Below are positions 17,166-26,299 of a stretch of DNA of 64,000 bases, piece by piece. Made by a program: the position numbers and the translations under genes. Location: positions 1-64,000 of the forward strand of contig JAUIFE010000028.1 in the NCBI GenBank assembly GCA_030429565.1. Reading direction: 5' to 3'. The notes beneath the pieces are model-generated. The model was not told the DNA's origin, did not search any database, and saw only the letters and a program-made list of their open reading frames with translations. Positions within the stretch are counted from its first letter, which is position 1. Each line of letters starts with the position of its first letter. This DNA is from Holophagae bacterium. Lineage in GTDB: Bacteria; Acidobacteriota; Holophagae; Acanthopleuribacterales; Acanthopleuribacteraceae.

Positions 17166-19598
17166 ATGGACCCAAAACCAACACCAGCGACAAAAAAAAC
17201 GACGACAGCAACGGGCTCCGAACCGGCGGCCAACAGCGGCGTCTTCCAGGACAGCGGCGTCTTCCAGGACAGCGGCGGCTTACCCGACGCGGTCGGACCC
17301 TACCGCATTTTGGCGGCGCTGGGTGAAGGTGCCGTCGGCCGTGTCTTTCTAGCCGAGCAGGACGAACCGGTGGCGCGCCGCGTAGCGGTAAAAGTCATCA
17401 AGGCGGGCATGGACAGTCGGCGCGTGCTACGGCGCTTTCGCGGCGAGCAACAAACGCTGGCGGCGATGAATCATCCTTACATCGCGCAGGTTTACGATGC
17501 AGGCACCACCAGCGACGGTTTCCCCTACTTCGCCATGGAATACATTCCAGGGCTGCGTTTAACCGAATACTGTGACAACCGTCGGCTCAGCATCAATGCC
17601 CGCCTCGATTTGTTTGCAAAGATCTGTGAAGCAGTGGCTTATTCACACCAACGAGGCGTGATTCACCGTGATTTGAAACCGGCCAATATTTTGGTTTACG
17701 ATCACGAAGGGGTGGCGACACCCAAGGTGATTGATTTCGGCATCGCCAAAGCAGTCGACGATCCCAGTGATGTCACGGCGGTCGACACGCCACTGGGCAC
17801 GCTTGCCTATATGAGCCCCGAACAGGCGGCGGGCCGACTGGGCGACACGGACACGCGCAGCGACGTCTACGCATTGGGCTGCATTTTGTTTGAGTTACTA
17901 GCGGGGGCGAGTCCCCATCGTGACGGCTCGGGCGTTACCCAGACCTTTGATGATGAGGGCGAGCGCATCGGCTTGCGGTTCAAGGCGTTGCCGGCGGAAA
18001 AGCGGGCGACGATTGCAGTACAACGGGCAACCGAGTCCGAAAAGCTGATCCGGTTCCTGTCGGGCGACCTTGCCTGGGTGACGGCCAAAGCGCTGCAATA
18101 CGAACGCGATCAGCGCTACCAAAGTGCGGCCTTACTCATGCAAGACATCAGGGCCTACCGGGCGGGAAAACCGGTCAGCGCACGGCGTCCGCATTGGCGC
18201 TATCACCTGAGCCGCGCCCTGCGCCGCAACAAATGGCTGTTAACAGCGGCGGCGATCGTGGTGGGTGGCCTGCTGGCGGGAACGGTCTTGGCACTGCGCG
18301 GGATTAAACAAGCGGAAGCAGCGCGACAACGCGCCCTGGTGGCGGCGGAACGGGCAACCAAGTCGCAGCAACACTTGGCCGAATTTTTGGAATCGGCCGA
18401 CCCCAGCCATCACGGCAACCACATGCCGCTGCGTTCAATGTTGACCCGTTACAGCGACAGCCTCTCCCCTGCTCATGAACCGGACCCGCTCATTCGTGCT
18501 TTTTTGCACACCACGGTGGCGCAGTCTTTTGTACAACTGGACGATCTGACCCGCGCGCGCCGCCACATAGAGGAAGCACTCAACCTACGCCGGCGCCATC
18601 TGCCCAAGGACGATCCCGAAATTCTCATTGCTTCCAGTGTTTTGGGTGAAATCTTCCGACAAAGCGGCGACCTGACCCAAGCCGAATTCATCCAACGACA
18701 AGCGCTGCGCCAATTAACGGCGCAACTCGGTCCGCGCCACAACGAGACGCTAACGGCGATGGCCGCGCTGGCGCGAGTGCGCCGCGACCAAGGCCGCGAT
18801 GACGAGGAATTGGCCTTGCGCGACGAGATTTATCGACGCGAACACGCCCGCCTGGGCGCGAACCACCCAAAAACGCTCGATGCCCAGCAGGCGTTAGCAG
18901 AAACCCATGCGGCCCAAGGCCGTTTGGCACTGGCGCAATCACTGTGGCACGAGGTTATGACCGGCCGCAAGGCGCGTCTGGGCGCAAACCATCGCGCCAC
19001 CCTTAGCGCTCAGCGCGCACTGGCGGATACCCTGGCGGCACGCGATCAAACGGCCGAGGCCCTTGCGCTTTTGGTCGAAACCCACCGCGCCATGACAACC
19101 CATTTGGGTGCCACCCACCCGCAAACGCTGACCTGCGCCGCGAGTTTGGCGGCGCGTTATCGGGAAAACGGCCAAAGTGCGCAAGCGGCGGCACAGTACC
19201 GCGAATTACTGCCGCTGCTGCGCCAAACGCGCGGCCACGACCATCCACAATGCCTAGCCACCTTGCACAAATTGGGCGCCACACTTCTGGACGACGACCG
19301 GCCCGAGGCAGCGCTTGCCGCACTGGAAGAGGCCGCCACCCGCGCACAGACGGTGTTGGGTGAACAACACCGCGACACGCTGCGTTACCAGCAGCGTTTG
19401 ATCACGGCGTATCGGCGAGCCGAACAATGGCGGCAACTGGACCAACGGGCCGCAACGGTGATGCCTCACCTGGAACAGATTTACGGCGCGAACGACGCGC
19501 TGACCCAGGCGGTCGCGGCGGACTGGGCAACGGCACTCGACGCGTTAAAACGCGGACCGGAAGCAGAAAGCCTGCGTACGCGTTACAGCATCAAATAG
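17166..19598 (+). CDS. Transmembrane Ser/Thr protein kinase with C-terminal TPR repeats
   Basis: An 810-residue kinase. The catalytic domain (about 42-340) has the glycine loop LGEGAVGRVF, Lys in VAVKVIK, HRDLKPANIL (about 165-174), DFGIAKA and the activation/APE-like segment GTLAYMSPEQ, so it looks active. A membrane helix at about 355-377 (LLTAAAIVVGGLLAGTVLAL) places the kinase in the cytoplasm. The outer part is about 430 residues of tetratricopeptide repeats, with repeated LGANH and ALADT-like phrases. Near the N-terminus the phrase SGVFQD occurs twice in tandem, encoded by an 18-bp direct repeat at about 17237-17272. This architecture is common in Acidobacteria, Planctomycetes and myxobacteria. 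Its substrates are unknown. Confidence 0.92.
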   Translation: MDPKPTPATKKTTTATGSEPAANSGVFQDSGVFQDSGGLPDAVGPYRILAALGEGAVGRVFLAEQDEPVARRVAVKVIKAGMDSRRVLRRFRGEQQTLAAMNHPYIAQVYDAGTTSDGFPYFAMEYIPGLRLTEYCDNRRLSINARLDLFAKICEAVAYSHQRGVIHRDLKPANILVYDHEGVATPKVIDFGIAKAVDDPSDVTAVDTPLGTLAYMSPEQAAGRLGDTDTRSDVYALGCILFELLAGASPHRDGSGVTQTFDDEGERIGLRFKALPAEKRATIAVQRATESEKLIRFLSGDLAWVTAKALQYERDQRYQSAALLMQDIRAYRAGKPVSARRPHWRYHLSRALRRNKWLLTAAAIVVGGLLAGTVLALRGIKQAEAARQRALVAAERATKSQQHLAEFLESADPSHHGNHMPLRSMLTRYSDSLSPAHEPDPLIRAFLHTTVAQSFVQLDDLTRARRHIEEALNLRRRHLPKDDPEILIASSVLGEIFRQSGDLTQAEFIQRQALRQLTAQLGPRHNETLTAMAALARVRRDQGRDDEELALRDEIYRREHARLGANHPKTLDAQQALAETHAAQGRLALAQSLWHEVMTGRKARLGANHRATLSAQRALADTLAARDQTAEALALLVETHRAMTTHLGATHPQTLTCAASLAARYRENGQSAQAAAQYRELLPLLRQTRGHDHPQCLATLHKLGATLLDDDRPEAALAALEEAATRAQTVLGEQHRDTLRYQQRLITAYRRAEQWRQLDQRAATVMPHLEQIYGANDALTQAVAADWATALDALKRGPEAESLRTRYSIK

Positions 19599-20560
19599 AA
19601 GCCCGCTTTTGTAAAGCTCCTGAAAAACCGCTTTCCACACCCGCCCCCGCAACGAGGCTAATCCATTGCGGGACGGCAACAGAATCCAGCCACTATGTAA
19701 AGGGTTGGTGACACATCCTCACGTTTTCTTTGTGACGGGAGCGTCAACTTTAGCGAATTTTGGTGGTATATCAACTCTTTTTTCACCGAGTTTTTTCGTT
19801 CCTTGTTCTGAATCACGCTTCACCCCGTTATCTTCTGCTTCGACCCGCCAAGGGCTTGCGGCGCCACCTTTTTGCCGATAAGGTTCATGGGTATCGCGGA
19901 TTTATTAACCGCGCTATTTTTTTCTCACGTGCTGTTTATTTGCAGCCAGGCTTCGCTTTGCGTCACCTGCCACGTGCCTTGAAGCCACCTTTTGCTCTTG
20001 TTCCATCTTGTTCCATCTGCTTTCCACCGCGTTGTTGTTCGGGTGCCCTTTTGGTCACACGCCCATGCTCCCGCCGTCTGGACCCGGCCGAAGTTTGCGG
20101 CACGACCTGCGATCACGAACCCAACGAGCGACCTTCGGGTTGCAAGGTTTTTTCTTTTTGGTCGCAAGAATCACTGCGACGCATTGATGCGGAACCCTAC
20201 AGCCGCCACTGCCGATTCTGCACCAAGGCACCCGTTCGCGACGGGCGCCGCCCCCAACCTTCGGTTTGGATTACACATCCGTTTTTATCGTTGCCGATTT
20301 CGGCCTATCGTTTATTCACCACACACAGACGTTCATCGATTACCGAGCTTCCCTCTCTACCACCGTTCCAGGAAAACGGCATGCTGTGTCATGCCTTCGC
20401 TTAAACCCATGCTCCTTGCTGCCTCAGGGTACACGCAAGGCACGCTGCGCCATGGTCCGCCGTGCGGATCGCCGGCGCGCGGCGTGGCGCAAAAGTTATT
20501 CTCGTCACGGGTTGACGCCCAAGCACCAGATGCCAGACGACGTTCGGCCGCTTCTCTCAG

Positions 20561-20580
20561 CTAGGTTTGTCCAAACCTAG
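20561..20580. repeat. Perfect 9-bp palindrome with 2-nt centre
   Basis: CTAGGTTTG and its exact complement CAAACCTAG are separated by TC. The spacing is too tight for an RNA hairpin and fits a dimeric repressor site about 190 nt upstream of the SpoIID/PBP4 gene. Confidence 0.45.
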
Positions 20581-20609
20581 TGGTCGCGGTCTACGCCAGA
20601 CGTCGTCCC

Positions 20610-20653
20610 CCATGCCCGTCTCCCAACCGAGCCCTTGGCTCGGCCGGGCATGG
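20610..20653 (+). promoter_or_regulatory. Nested hairpin in the leader of the cell-wall operon
   Basis: An outer stem CCATGCCCG/CGGGCATGG (9 bp) encloses an inner stem CCGAGCC/GGCTCGG (7 bp, 3-nt loop). The RNA would fold into a stable two-tier hairpin about 120 nt upstream of the start codon. No T-tract follows, so a leader or stability element is likelier than a terminator. Confidence 0.5.
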
Positions 20654-20769
20654 TGGTGGGCACATGGATTTGGCGGCGAAACCATGGAAAAGTGTCGTTC
20701 CGTGGGCCGATCTAGGCCGACAGGGATGGGGAACTTCCGGCTCGATGAGCCACATTAGGAGTTTCACCC

Positions 20770-23700
20770 ATGATTCGTTTGATACGCGGGTCGCTTGCGA
20801 CCTGGATCTGTCTCTGTAATTTGACCTTATTCGCCTCACACACAATCGACGGCAAAATTCGCGACGCTGAATCCGGCGCCCTCATCGAGGGTTTTTTGCA
20901 AATGACGCGCCGCCAAAACAGCCAAACCTCGGTGGCCGATGTGGCCGTCAGCGGAAAAGCACAACTGGTTCTCGAATCCGGCGTCTACGAAGTTTTGGTG
21001 GAAGCAGAGGGTTACCAAACACTGGCGACCCACTTCACCCTCGATGAAAATACCGATCCAGCCGAGTTGTTAAGCGCGATAGAGTTTCACCTCGATCCGG
21101 TCCCGGTCCCGACCGAGCTACGGCCGGCCAAAACGGCCTTGCCCGACGATGTCGGCATGCTGGAAGGTTACCTGTACGACAAAGAAACGGGTTTACCGAT
21201 GGTAGACGCGGCGGTTGCGCTTGAGTTTTTGGGATACAGCACCCAAACCGACGCGCAGGGTCGTTTCGAACTTCATTTCCCGGTCGAAGAAAGCGATGCG
21301 GAAGATGAAGCGCTGTTTGCAAGCGACAACCTGCTGATCAGCCTGGGGGAAACCGAAACGGTGCTGCAAAACATCAGCTTACAACCAGGTGTGACCACCT
21401 TGCGCGAAGATTTGGACAGCCGCCAAAGCAGCGTTTCAGCCGATCGTCGCCACCGCCTTGACCGCAAACAAGCAACCCAAACCGAACCGGCCCCGCAAAC
21501 CCTGCAACGGCCCAGCTTCAAACGCGCGCCGGCCCAACCGCGTTTCATCAAACCACCGACAAGCATTCGCATCGGCATGGACTGCCAGTGCTCGAGTTGC
21601 AGCCGCGTGGTTGTTAAAAGCATGGAAACGTACGTGGCCAACGGCCTCAAACAAGAGTGGATTTCATCGTGGGGCATGGATTCATTGCGGGCGGGCGCCA
21701 TTGCCTATCGCTCTTACGGGGCGTGGCACGTCGACCACCCACTGCGCAGCAATTACGACATTTGTTCGACCACCTGCTGCCAGGTCTTTGAGGACAGTAG
21801 CAACAGCCGCAGCGCCCAAGCCGCACGCGATACCGCCGGCCTGATGCTGGTTCAAGCCGGCGAAAGCCAGGCTTTTCGTTCCGAATATTCGGCGCAAAAC
21901 AACGCTTGGGACGACCCCAACGACAACTTGCGTTGCAACAACGCCGATTTGAGTTGCGGCAACGGTTCGGTTGGTTCGCCGTCAACGGGTTGGCCCTGCT
22001 TGGCCGACAGTGTCGGGCGCAACCGCGGTTGCTTCGGGCACGGTCGCGGTATGTCGCAATGGGGCACGCATTACTGGTCACAACAGGGCCGAAACTGGGC
22101 TTGGATTACCAACCATTACTACAACGCCAACGGCAAGGGCTCGGGCAAACGCAATACGGCGATCAGCCATCCCTTCGAACTGGGCGGGGTGGCGCTTTCC
22201 AGCACGCAGGTTCGACCTGGCGGCAGCCTGACGTTGGGTGTGAACACCACCAACCACGCGGGCGGCGCCCACCAAATTTTGTTCGGCGCGTCTTTGTTCG
22301 ACAGCGCGGGTAACGCGGTCAACGATGCAGCCAACGACAGCTTGGTGTCGGTCGCCACCGGCGCGGGCATGTTGCAACGGCGTTTTGTGGTGCCGGCCGG
22401 TCAAGCGTCCGGCACCTACCGCGTTGTCGTTGGTTTGTATTTGGATGCGGACGGCAACGGCCGTCTCAACAGCGGTGATTTCCGTTTTCACGGCGCCCAG
22501 GCAAGCCAAACCCTAACCATCGGTAGTGGCGAACCACCATCAACCCAACTGAACCTGTTGGTTGACGACCGGGCAAACCCGGTTTTGTTAAGTGTCGACG
22601 CCGCTGACAGCATCGCCACCGTGCGTTACTACCAGGGTTCGGATCTGGTCGGTGCGTCGGCCGAACGCGCCGAAGCGTTTGAAATTCGCCGCAGCTTCAC
22701 TCCGGGTCAAACGATTACCATCACCGCACGTGGATTTAACGACGCCGGCTTGGAAGTAGCCGTCGCTGAAGGGACGGTGACGGTGCCGGTGGGTGACGAA
22801 ACGCCCTTTGTGGCCTTCCTCAATCCTGGTTTCACGGTTAACCCGGCGGTGTTGCGCGCGGCGACCGGGGCACAAACAGCGCGCGTGGTGTACTTCGCCG
22901 ACGATACCTATAAATTGGGCGAAAGCGACAATGGCGGCGACCAGTACCGGATCAGCTATCGCTTCAACGGCATCGGTGCCCGCAACCTAACCGTCGCGGC
23001 CTACGATGCCGCCGGCAACGAAATAGCCCGTGAAACTCGGGTGATCACGATCCGCAACAGCACCCTTGTTTTGGCGGCGCCGTCGCCGATGACGAACCCC
23101 TTGCATTTAACGGCCGACGCGGCGACCAACGTGACGCGCGTGCGGTACCTGGCCGACAACCAATACAACATCGGCGAAAGCACGGATCGCCTCGCCGCCT
23201 TTGCGGTCAACCCACGCTTCAGCGGCACGGGCGATCGTTCGCTGACGGTGGTTGGCTACGACGCCGCCGGCAACGAGGTCGGCCGCGACACGCGTGTGAT
23301 CAGGGTGCGCCCGGAGGCCTTGTTTTTTGTGACACCGGCCAAAACCGGCAACCCGGCCAGGTTGCAAGTTCGCGCCGCCGCCGACACCGCGCGCATCGAA
23401 TACCTTGCCGACGATACCTACCCGTTGGGAAGCTCGCGCATCTCACAAAACGATTGGGCCGTCGATTACCGCTTCACCCAAGAAGGCAAACGCAACATCA
23501 CCGCGATTGCCTATGACCGCAACGGCAGCGAACTGCGCCGGCTTGAAGTCCCCATCACGATTGGCGACGACGGCGATCCCGATCCGCAACCGGGTACCAG
23601 CTTGCAATCGCGCATTCGCGCCATTTTCGACGGCGCCTCCTCGCACAGCTTGAGCGGGCGCGTTGAAAGCCTCAGCGGCGGGTTCACCTACTTCAGTTGG

Positions 23701-24801
23701 AACGCAGGCGTCGGCAAAATTCCGGCTTCCAACCAAAAGATGTGGGTCACCGGCGCGGCGTATCACTACTTGGGCGAAGACCACCGCTTTGAAACGGATA
23801 TTCACTACAACGGTTCGTTTTCAGGCGGCACGCTTAACGGCGACCTGATCATCTACAGCCGCGAAGATTACACGATGGCTTTGGCCTACGGCGGGCGGGG
23901 TCCGGTTTACAACCGCATCGTCGACCAACTGAAAGCACGCGGGCTGCGACGGGTCACCGGACGCGTAATCGCGATGGGTAACTTCTACGAAACCAACTAC
24001 TACAATCGCAGTTACAGCACGCGTTTAAGCGCAGCGGCGAGCCATTTCCGCACGGTATTGCGCGAACGCGGCGTCACTGTCAACGGCGGCAGCGCCACCC
24101 TGAGCGGAACGGCGGTGCCAGGGCAAAGCGTGTACACCTACCGCTCGCGCACCATTGCCCAAGCCTTTAAAGACCTCAACAAGCCCAGCAACAACACCTA
24201 CGCCGACATCTTGCGCGCGCACTTGGGCCACACGGTCAAAAACCGTATCTCGTCGGCGGCGGGCGGCGAAGTCATGATGGCGTTTCTCGAGGACATCGGC
24301 GCTGATTACCCGGAGGTTCGCGTCGCCGACGGCTCGGGTCTGAGCTACCAAAACCGCCTCAGTGCACGCACCCTGATCAAAATGATCCGCACGCTGAAAT
24401 TGGACCCCGAAACGGCGAGCTGGGAAAAAACGCTGGCTGTCGGCGGCGTCGACGGCACGTTGCGCCGACGTCTAACCCAAAGCGACGTTCGTGGGCGTGT
24501 CTTCGCCAAAACCGGCACACTCAACCCGGTCGTGTCCTTGTCAGGCGTGATCTACAACCGCCACAACGGCAACACCTATCTGTTCTCGTTCCTCATGAAC
24601 GACGTGGTGAGTAAAACCAACGCCCGTGCCACGGTCGACCGCGCGGTACGCCTGATTGCTTCGAACTTCGAGGGCCCGCTCGGCAAAAGCGATCTGGATC
24701 AGGCCTTACCGCCAGCGGTGTTCCTCGAAGAGACGACCCCGGCCCTGGCACCGGATGAGTGGGAAGTCATCATCCCTAATTTTGCCGAGGTTTCTTTTTA
24801 A
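20770..24801 (+). CDS. Secreted SpoIID-domain and PBP4-type DD-carboxypeptidase fusion
   Basis: A 1343-residue exported protein joining two peptidoglycan-active modules. Order: signal peptide (1-24); two carboxypeptidase-regulatory/CNA-B-like beta domains (about 25-210); a SpoIID/LytB domain (about 266-455) ending in the conserved FGHGRGMSQWG (about 423) and containing several CxxC-like pairs; four Ig-like repeats of about 80 residues (about 593-930) with the recurring phrases YLADDTY and AAYDAAGNE; and a C-terminal S13/PBP4 domain (about 943-1300) with all three penicillin-binding motifs: SNQK (about 986), SNN (about 1138) and KTG (about 1246). SpoIID proteins are lytic transglycosylases and PBP4 enzymes remove D-Ala and open crosslinks, so this protein could strip and cut the wall in one chain. 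The same Ig-like repeat occurs in the next two genes. Confidence 0.85.
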   Translation: MIRLIRGSLATWICLCNLTLFASHTIDGKIRDAESGALIEGFLQMTRRQNSQTSVADVAVSGKAQLVLESGVYEVLVEAEGYQTLATHFTLDENTDPAELLSAIEFHLDPVPVPTELRPAKTALPDDVGMLEGYLYDKETGLPMVDAAVALEFLGYSTQTDAQGRFELHFPVEESDAEDEALFASDNLLISLGETETVLQNISLQPGVTTLREDLDSRQSSVSADRRHRLDRKQATQTEPAPQTLQRPSFKRAPAQPRFIKPPTSIRIGMDCQCSSCSRVVVKSMETYVANGLKQEWISSWGMDSLRAGAIAYRSYGAWHVDHPLRSNYDICSTTCCQVFEDSSNSRSAQAARDTAGLMLVQAGESQAFRSEYSAQNNAWDDPNDNLRCNNADLSCGNGSVGSPSTGWPCLADSVGRNRGCFGHGRGMSQWGTHYWSQQGRNWAWITNHYYNANGKGSGKRNTAISHPFELGGVALSSTQVRPGGSLTLGVNTTNHAGGAHQILFGASLFDSAGNAVNDAANDSLVSVATGAGMLQRRFVVPAGQASGTYRVVVGLYLDADGNGRLNSGDFRFHGAQASQTLTIGSGEPPSTQLNLLVDDRANPVLLSVDAADSIATVRYYQGSDLVGASAERAEAFEIRRSFTPGQTITITARGFNDAGLEVAVAEGTVTVPVGDETPFVAFLNPGFTVNPAVLRAATGAQTARVVYFADDTYKLGESDNGGDQYRISYRFNGIGARNLTVAAYDAAGNEIARETRVITIRNSTLVLAAPSPMTNPLHLTADAATNVTRVRYLADNQYNIGESTDRLAAFAVNPRFSGTGDRSLTVVGYDAAGNEVGRDTRVIRVRPEALFFVTPAKTGNPARLQVRAAADTARIEYLADDTYPLGSSRISQNDWAVDYRFTQEGKRNITAIAYDRNGSELRRLEVPITIGDDGDPDPQPGTSLQSRIRAIFDGASSHSLSGRVESLSGGFTYFSWNAGVGKIPASNQKMWVTGAAYHYLGEDHRFETDIHYNGSFSGGTLNGDLIIYSREDYTMALAYGGRGPVYNRIVDQLKARGLRRVTGRVIAMGNFYETNYYNRSYSTRLSAAASHFRTVLRERGVTVNGGSATLSGTAVPGQSVYTYRSRTIAQAFKDLNKPSNNTYADILRAHLGHTVKNRISSAAGGEVMMAFLEDIGADYPEVRVADGSGLSYQNRLSARTLIKMIRTLKLDPETASWEKTLAVGGVDGTLRRRLTQSDVRGRVFAKTGTLNPVVSLSGVIYNRHNGNTYLFSFLMNDVVSKTNARATVDRAVRLIASNFEGPLGKSDLDQALPPAVFLEETTPALAPDEWEVIIPNFAEVSF

Positions 24802-25135
24802 CACAAGGATCATATTCTATTTAAAACCAATCGTTTTAATAGAACACCCTTCCTCCACGCGTACCGATCCAATGATCGGTCATCTTGATCACTAACACCC
24901 ACCGTCGACGCCCACCGACCCCCATGGTGGTGGCGCCGACGGCCTCAAATCTTAAGTGTGTGATGCGGCCGGCTGCAACCGAGCAAGAACTTGGTACGCA
25001 ATGCGTTGGCAAGAGCGGCGGCGTACGGAGAAAGTACGGCGCGCCGATTGACGACCCGTTGCAGGCCAAGCAGTTGCGTGGCTGTACCGCCATCCATCGC
25101 CCACTTAAGTTTGAACACCACAGGAGATTATGATT
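24802..25135 (+). other. Spacer with a GC-rich hairpin inside the cell-wall locus
   Basis: About 330 nt without a gene. A long imperfect hairpin at 24902-24942 pairs CCGTCG with CGACGG and CGCCCACC with GGTGGTGGCG-type sequence. With no T-run it looks like a processing or stability element rather than a terminator. AGGAG near 25124 serves the next gene. Confidence 0.5.
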
Positions 25136-26299
25136 ATGAAGAACCTGTTAACGACTTTGGTGGGCCTGTGGGCGCTGTGCTGTTTTTGCACGGTTTCGGC
25201 CCATGAAATTGGCTTTATGCACCACCTGGAGAACCGTTTTGCCATGCCCGTGAAACGCAAAGACACTTTCTCCCGCGAGACGACCCTGCGCGTCATGTGC
25301 CGAGCAAGCAACGTCAGCCGAGTCGAGTATCGACTGTTCGACGGCACCCTGTTGGCCACCAGTGAAGCGGCGGCCCTCGATTTTGCCGCCGCCGCACGCT
25401 TCCCGCACGAAGGGCTGTTTGAGGTCACGGCGGTCGGTTTTGATGCCGACGGTGCGCAAGTCGCCACCACTTACGCCACCATGCACGTGGTGCAACGGGG
25501 CCGTGCCCACCAACCTCTCGCCGAAACCAAAGCGGTTACGGTACAAAAAGACTTCGCCGCGCCGCAATGGTCACCGGCGGGCGACCAGTTGGTGTTTACC
25601 GGTTCACAGTATCGCGGCTTGTTCTTGATCGACCTTGATGCGGCCCCCAAACGCGGTTTCGCCGGCATCACCACCCTCAGCCACGAAGCCATGGCCGGCT
25701 TTAAGCCGGTTTGGCACCCGTACGCCGACGCATTGTTGGTCCGTGAAGCGGGTCAAAGTGATATCGAGACCCCGGCGAACTGGGTCGGCTTGGACGGCCA
25801 TGCCGGAACGCTGAGCAAAAGCGAACAAAACGAGGTACAAGCCAACTTCCAATTCGCAGTCATCGACGACCAAGTCTGTTTGCGCGGCCGTGACGGTCAA
25901 AGCTTCAAACAACCGGTGACGCTGAGTCGCGGTAACGATAAATTTTTCGCACCGCAAGCCTCACCAGACGGTGAAAAGGTGCTGTACGAAGGCATTTCCA
26001 GCGGTATTTGGGTGATCGACCTGGAGACCGGTACCCGCACCCATGTCGGCTTGGGCAACCACCCTAGCTGGGGACCCAACAGCGAGAAGGTTTATTTCGA
26101 CATTGCCGACGACGGTCACTTCCAAATCCTCAACAGCGATTTGTTCGTGTACGACTTGGCCGCCAACACCACAACTCAACTTACCGACACGCCCGATCAG
26201 CGTGAGCAACGACCGGCGGTGGCTCAAGACGGGCGTCGCATTGCCTTTGACGTGGACGGTGCGGTTTTCACGGCGACTCTGCCGACGGGAGGTGAATAA
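25136..26299 (+). CDS. Exported TolB-like beta-propeller protein with Ig-like module
   Basis: A 387-residue exported protein. A signal peptide ends near VSAHE (about 22). Residues about 45-120 form an Ig-like module of the type in the flanking genes (SNVSRVEYRLFDGTLLA, then EVTAVGFDADG). The rest consists of PD40/WD-like blades with phrases such as PQWSPAGDQLVFTG, PQASPDGEKVLYEG and AQDGRRIAFD, forming a small beta-propeller. Such propellers usually bind proteins or peptides. The second ATG (25136) is preferred because AGGAG lies 9 nt upstream; the ATG at 25130 is too close. It overlaps the amidase gene by 1 nt, so the two are co-translated, and it may guide wall enzymes. Confidence 0.75.
   Translation: MKNLLTTLVGLWALCCFCTVSAHEIGFMHHLENRFAMPVKRKDTFSRETTLRVMCRASNVSRVEYRLFDGTLLATSEAAALDFAAAARFPHEGLFEVTAVGFDADGAQVATTYATMHVVQRGRAHQPLAETKAVTVQKDFAAPQWSPAGDQLVFTGSQYRGLFLIDLDAAPKRGFAGITTLSHEAMAGFKPVWHPYADALLVREAGQSDIETPANWVGLDGHAGTLSKSEQNEVQANFQFAVIDDQVCLRGRDGQSFKQPVTLSRGNDKFFAPQASPDGEKVLYEGISSGIWVIDLETGTRTHVGLGNHPSWGPNSEKVYFDIADDGHFQILNSDLFVYDLAANTTTQLTDTPDQREQRPAVAQDGRRIAFDVDGAVFTATLPTGGE

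Larger units (their letters stand above)
19599..20769. other. Long leader/intergenic region with strong hairpins
   Basis: About 1.17 kb without a supported gene. Overlapping plus-strand frames of 190-214 codons are Cys-, Pro-, Arg- and His-rich, lack good ribosome-binding sites and look like non-coding DNA. Two strong palindromic structures lie in the last 220 nt before the cell-wall gene and are listed separately. AGGAG sits 9 nt before that gene's ATG. Confidence 0.5.

Noticed and set aside
19760..20564. Plus-strand frames of 190-214 codons before the cell-wall operon
   Set aside because: They overlap in different frames, have Cys/Arg/Pro/His-rich composition typical of non-coding DNA and no start signals.
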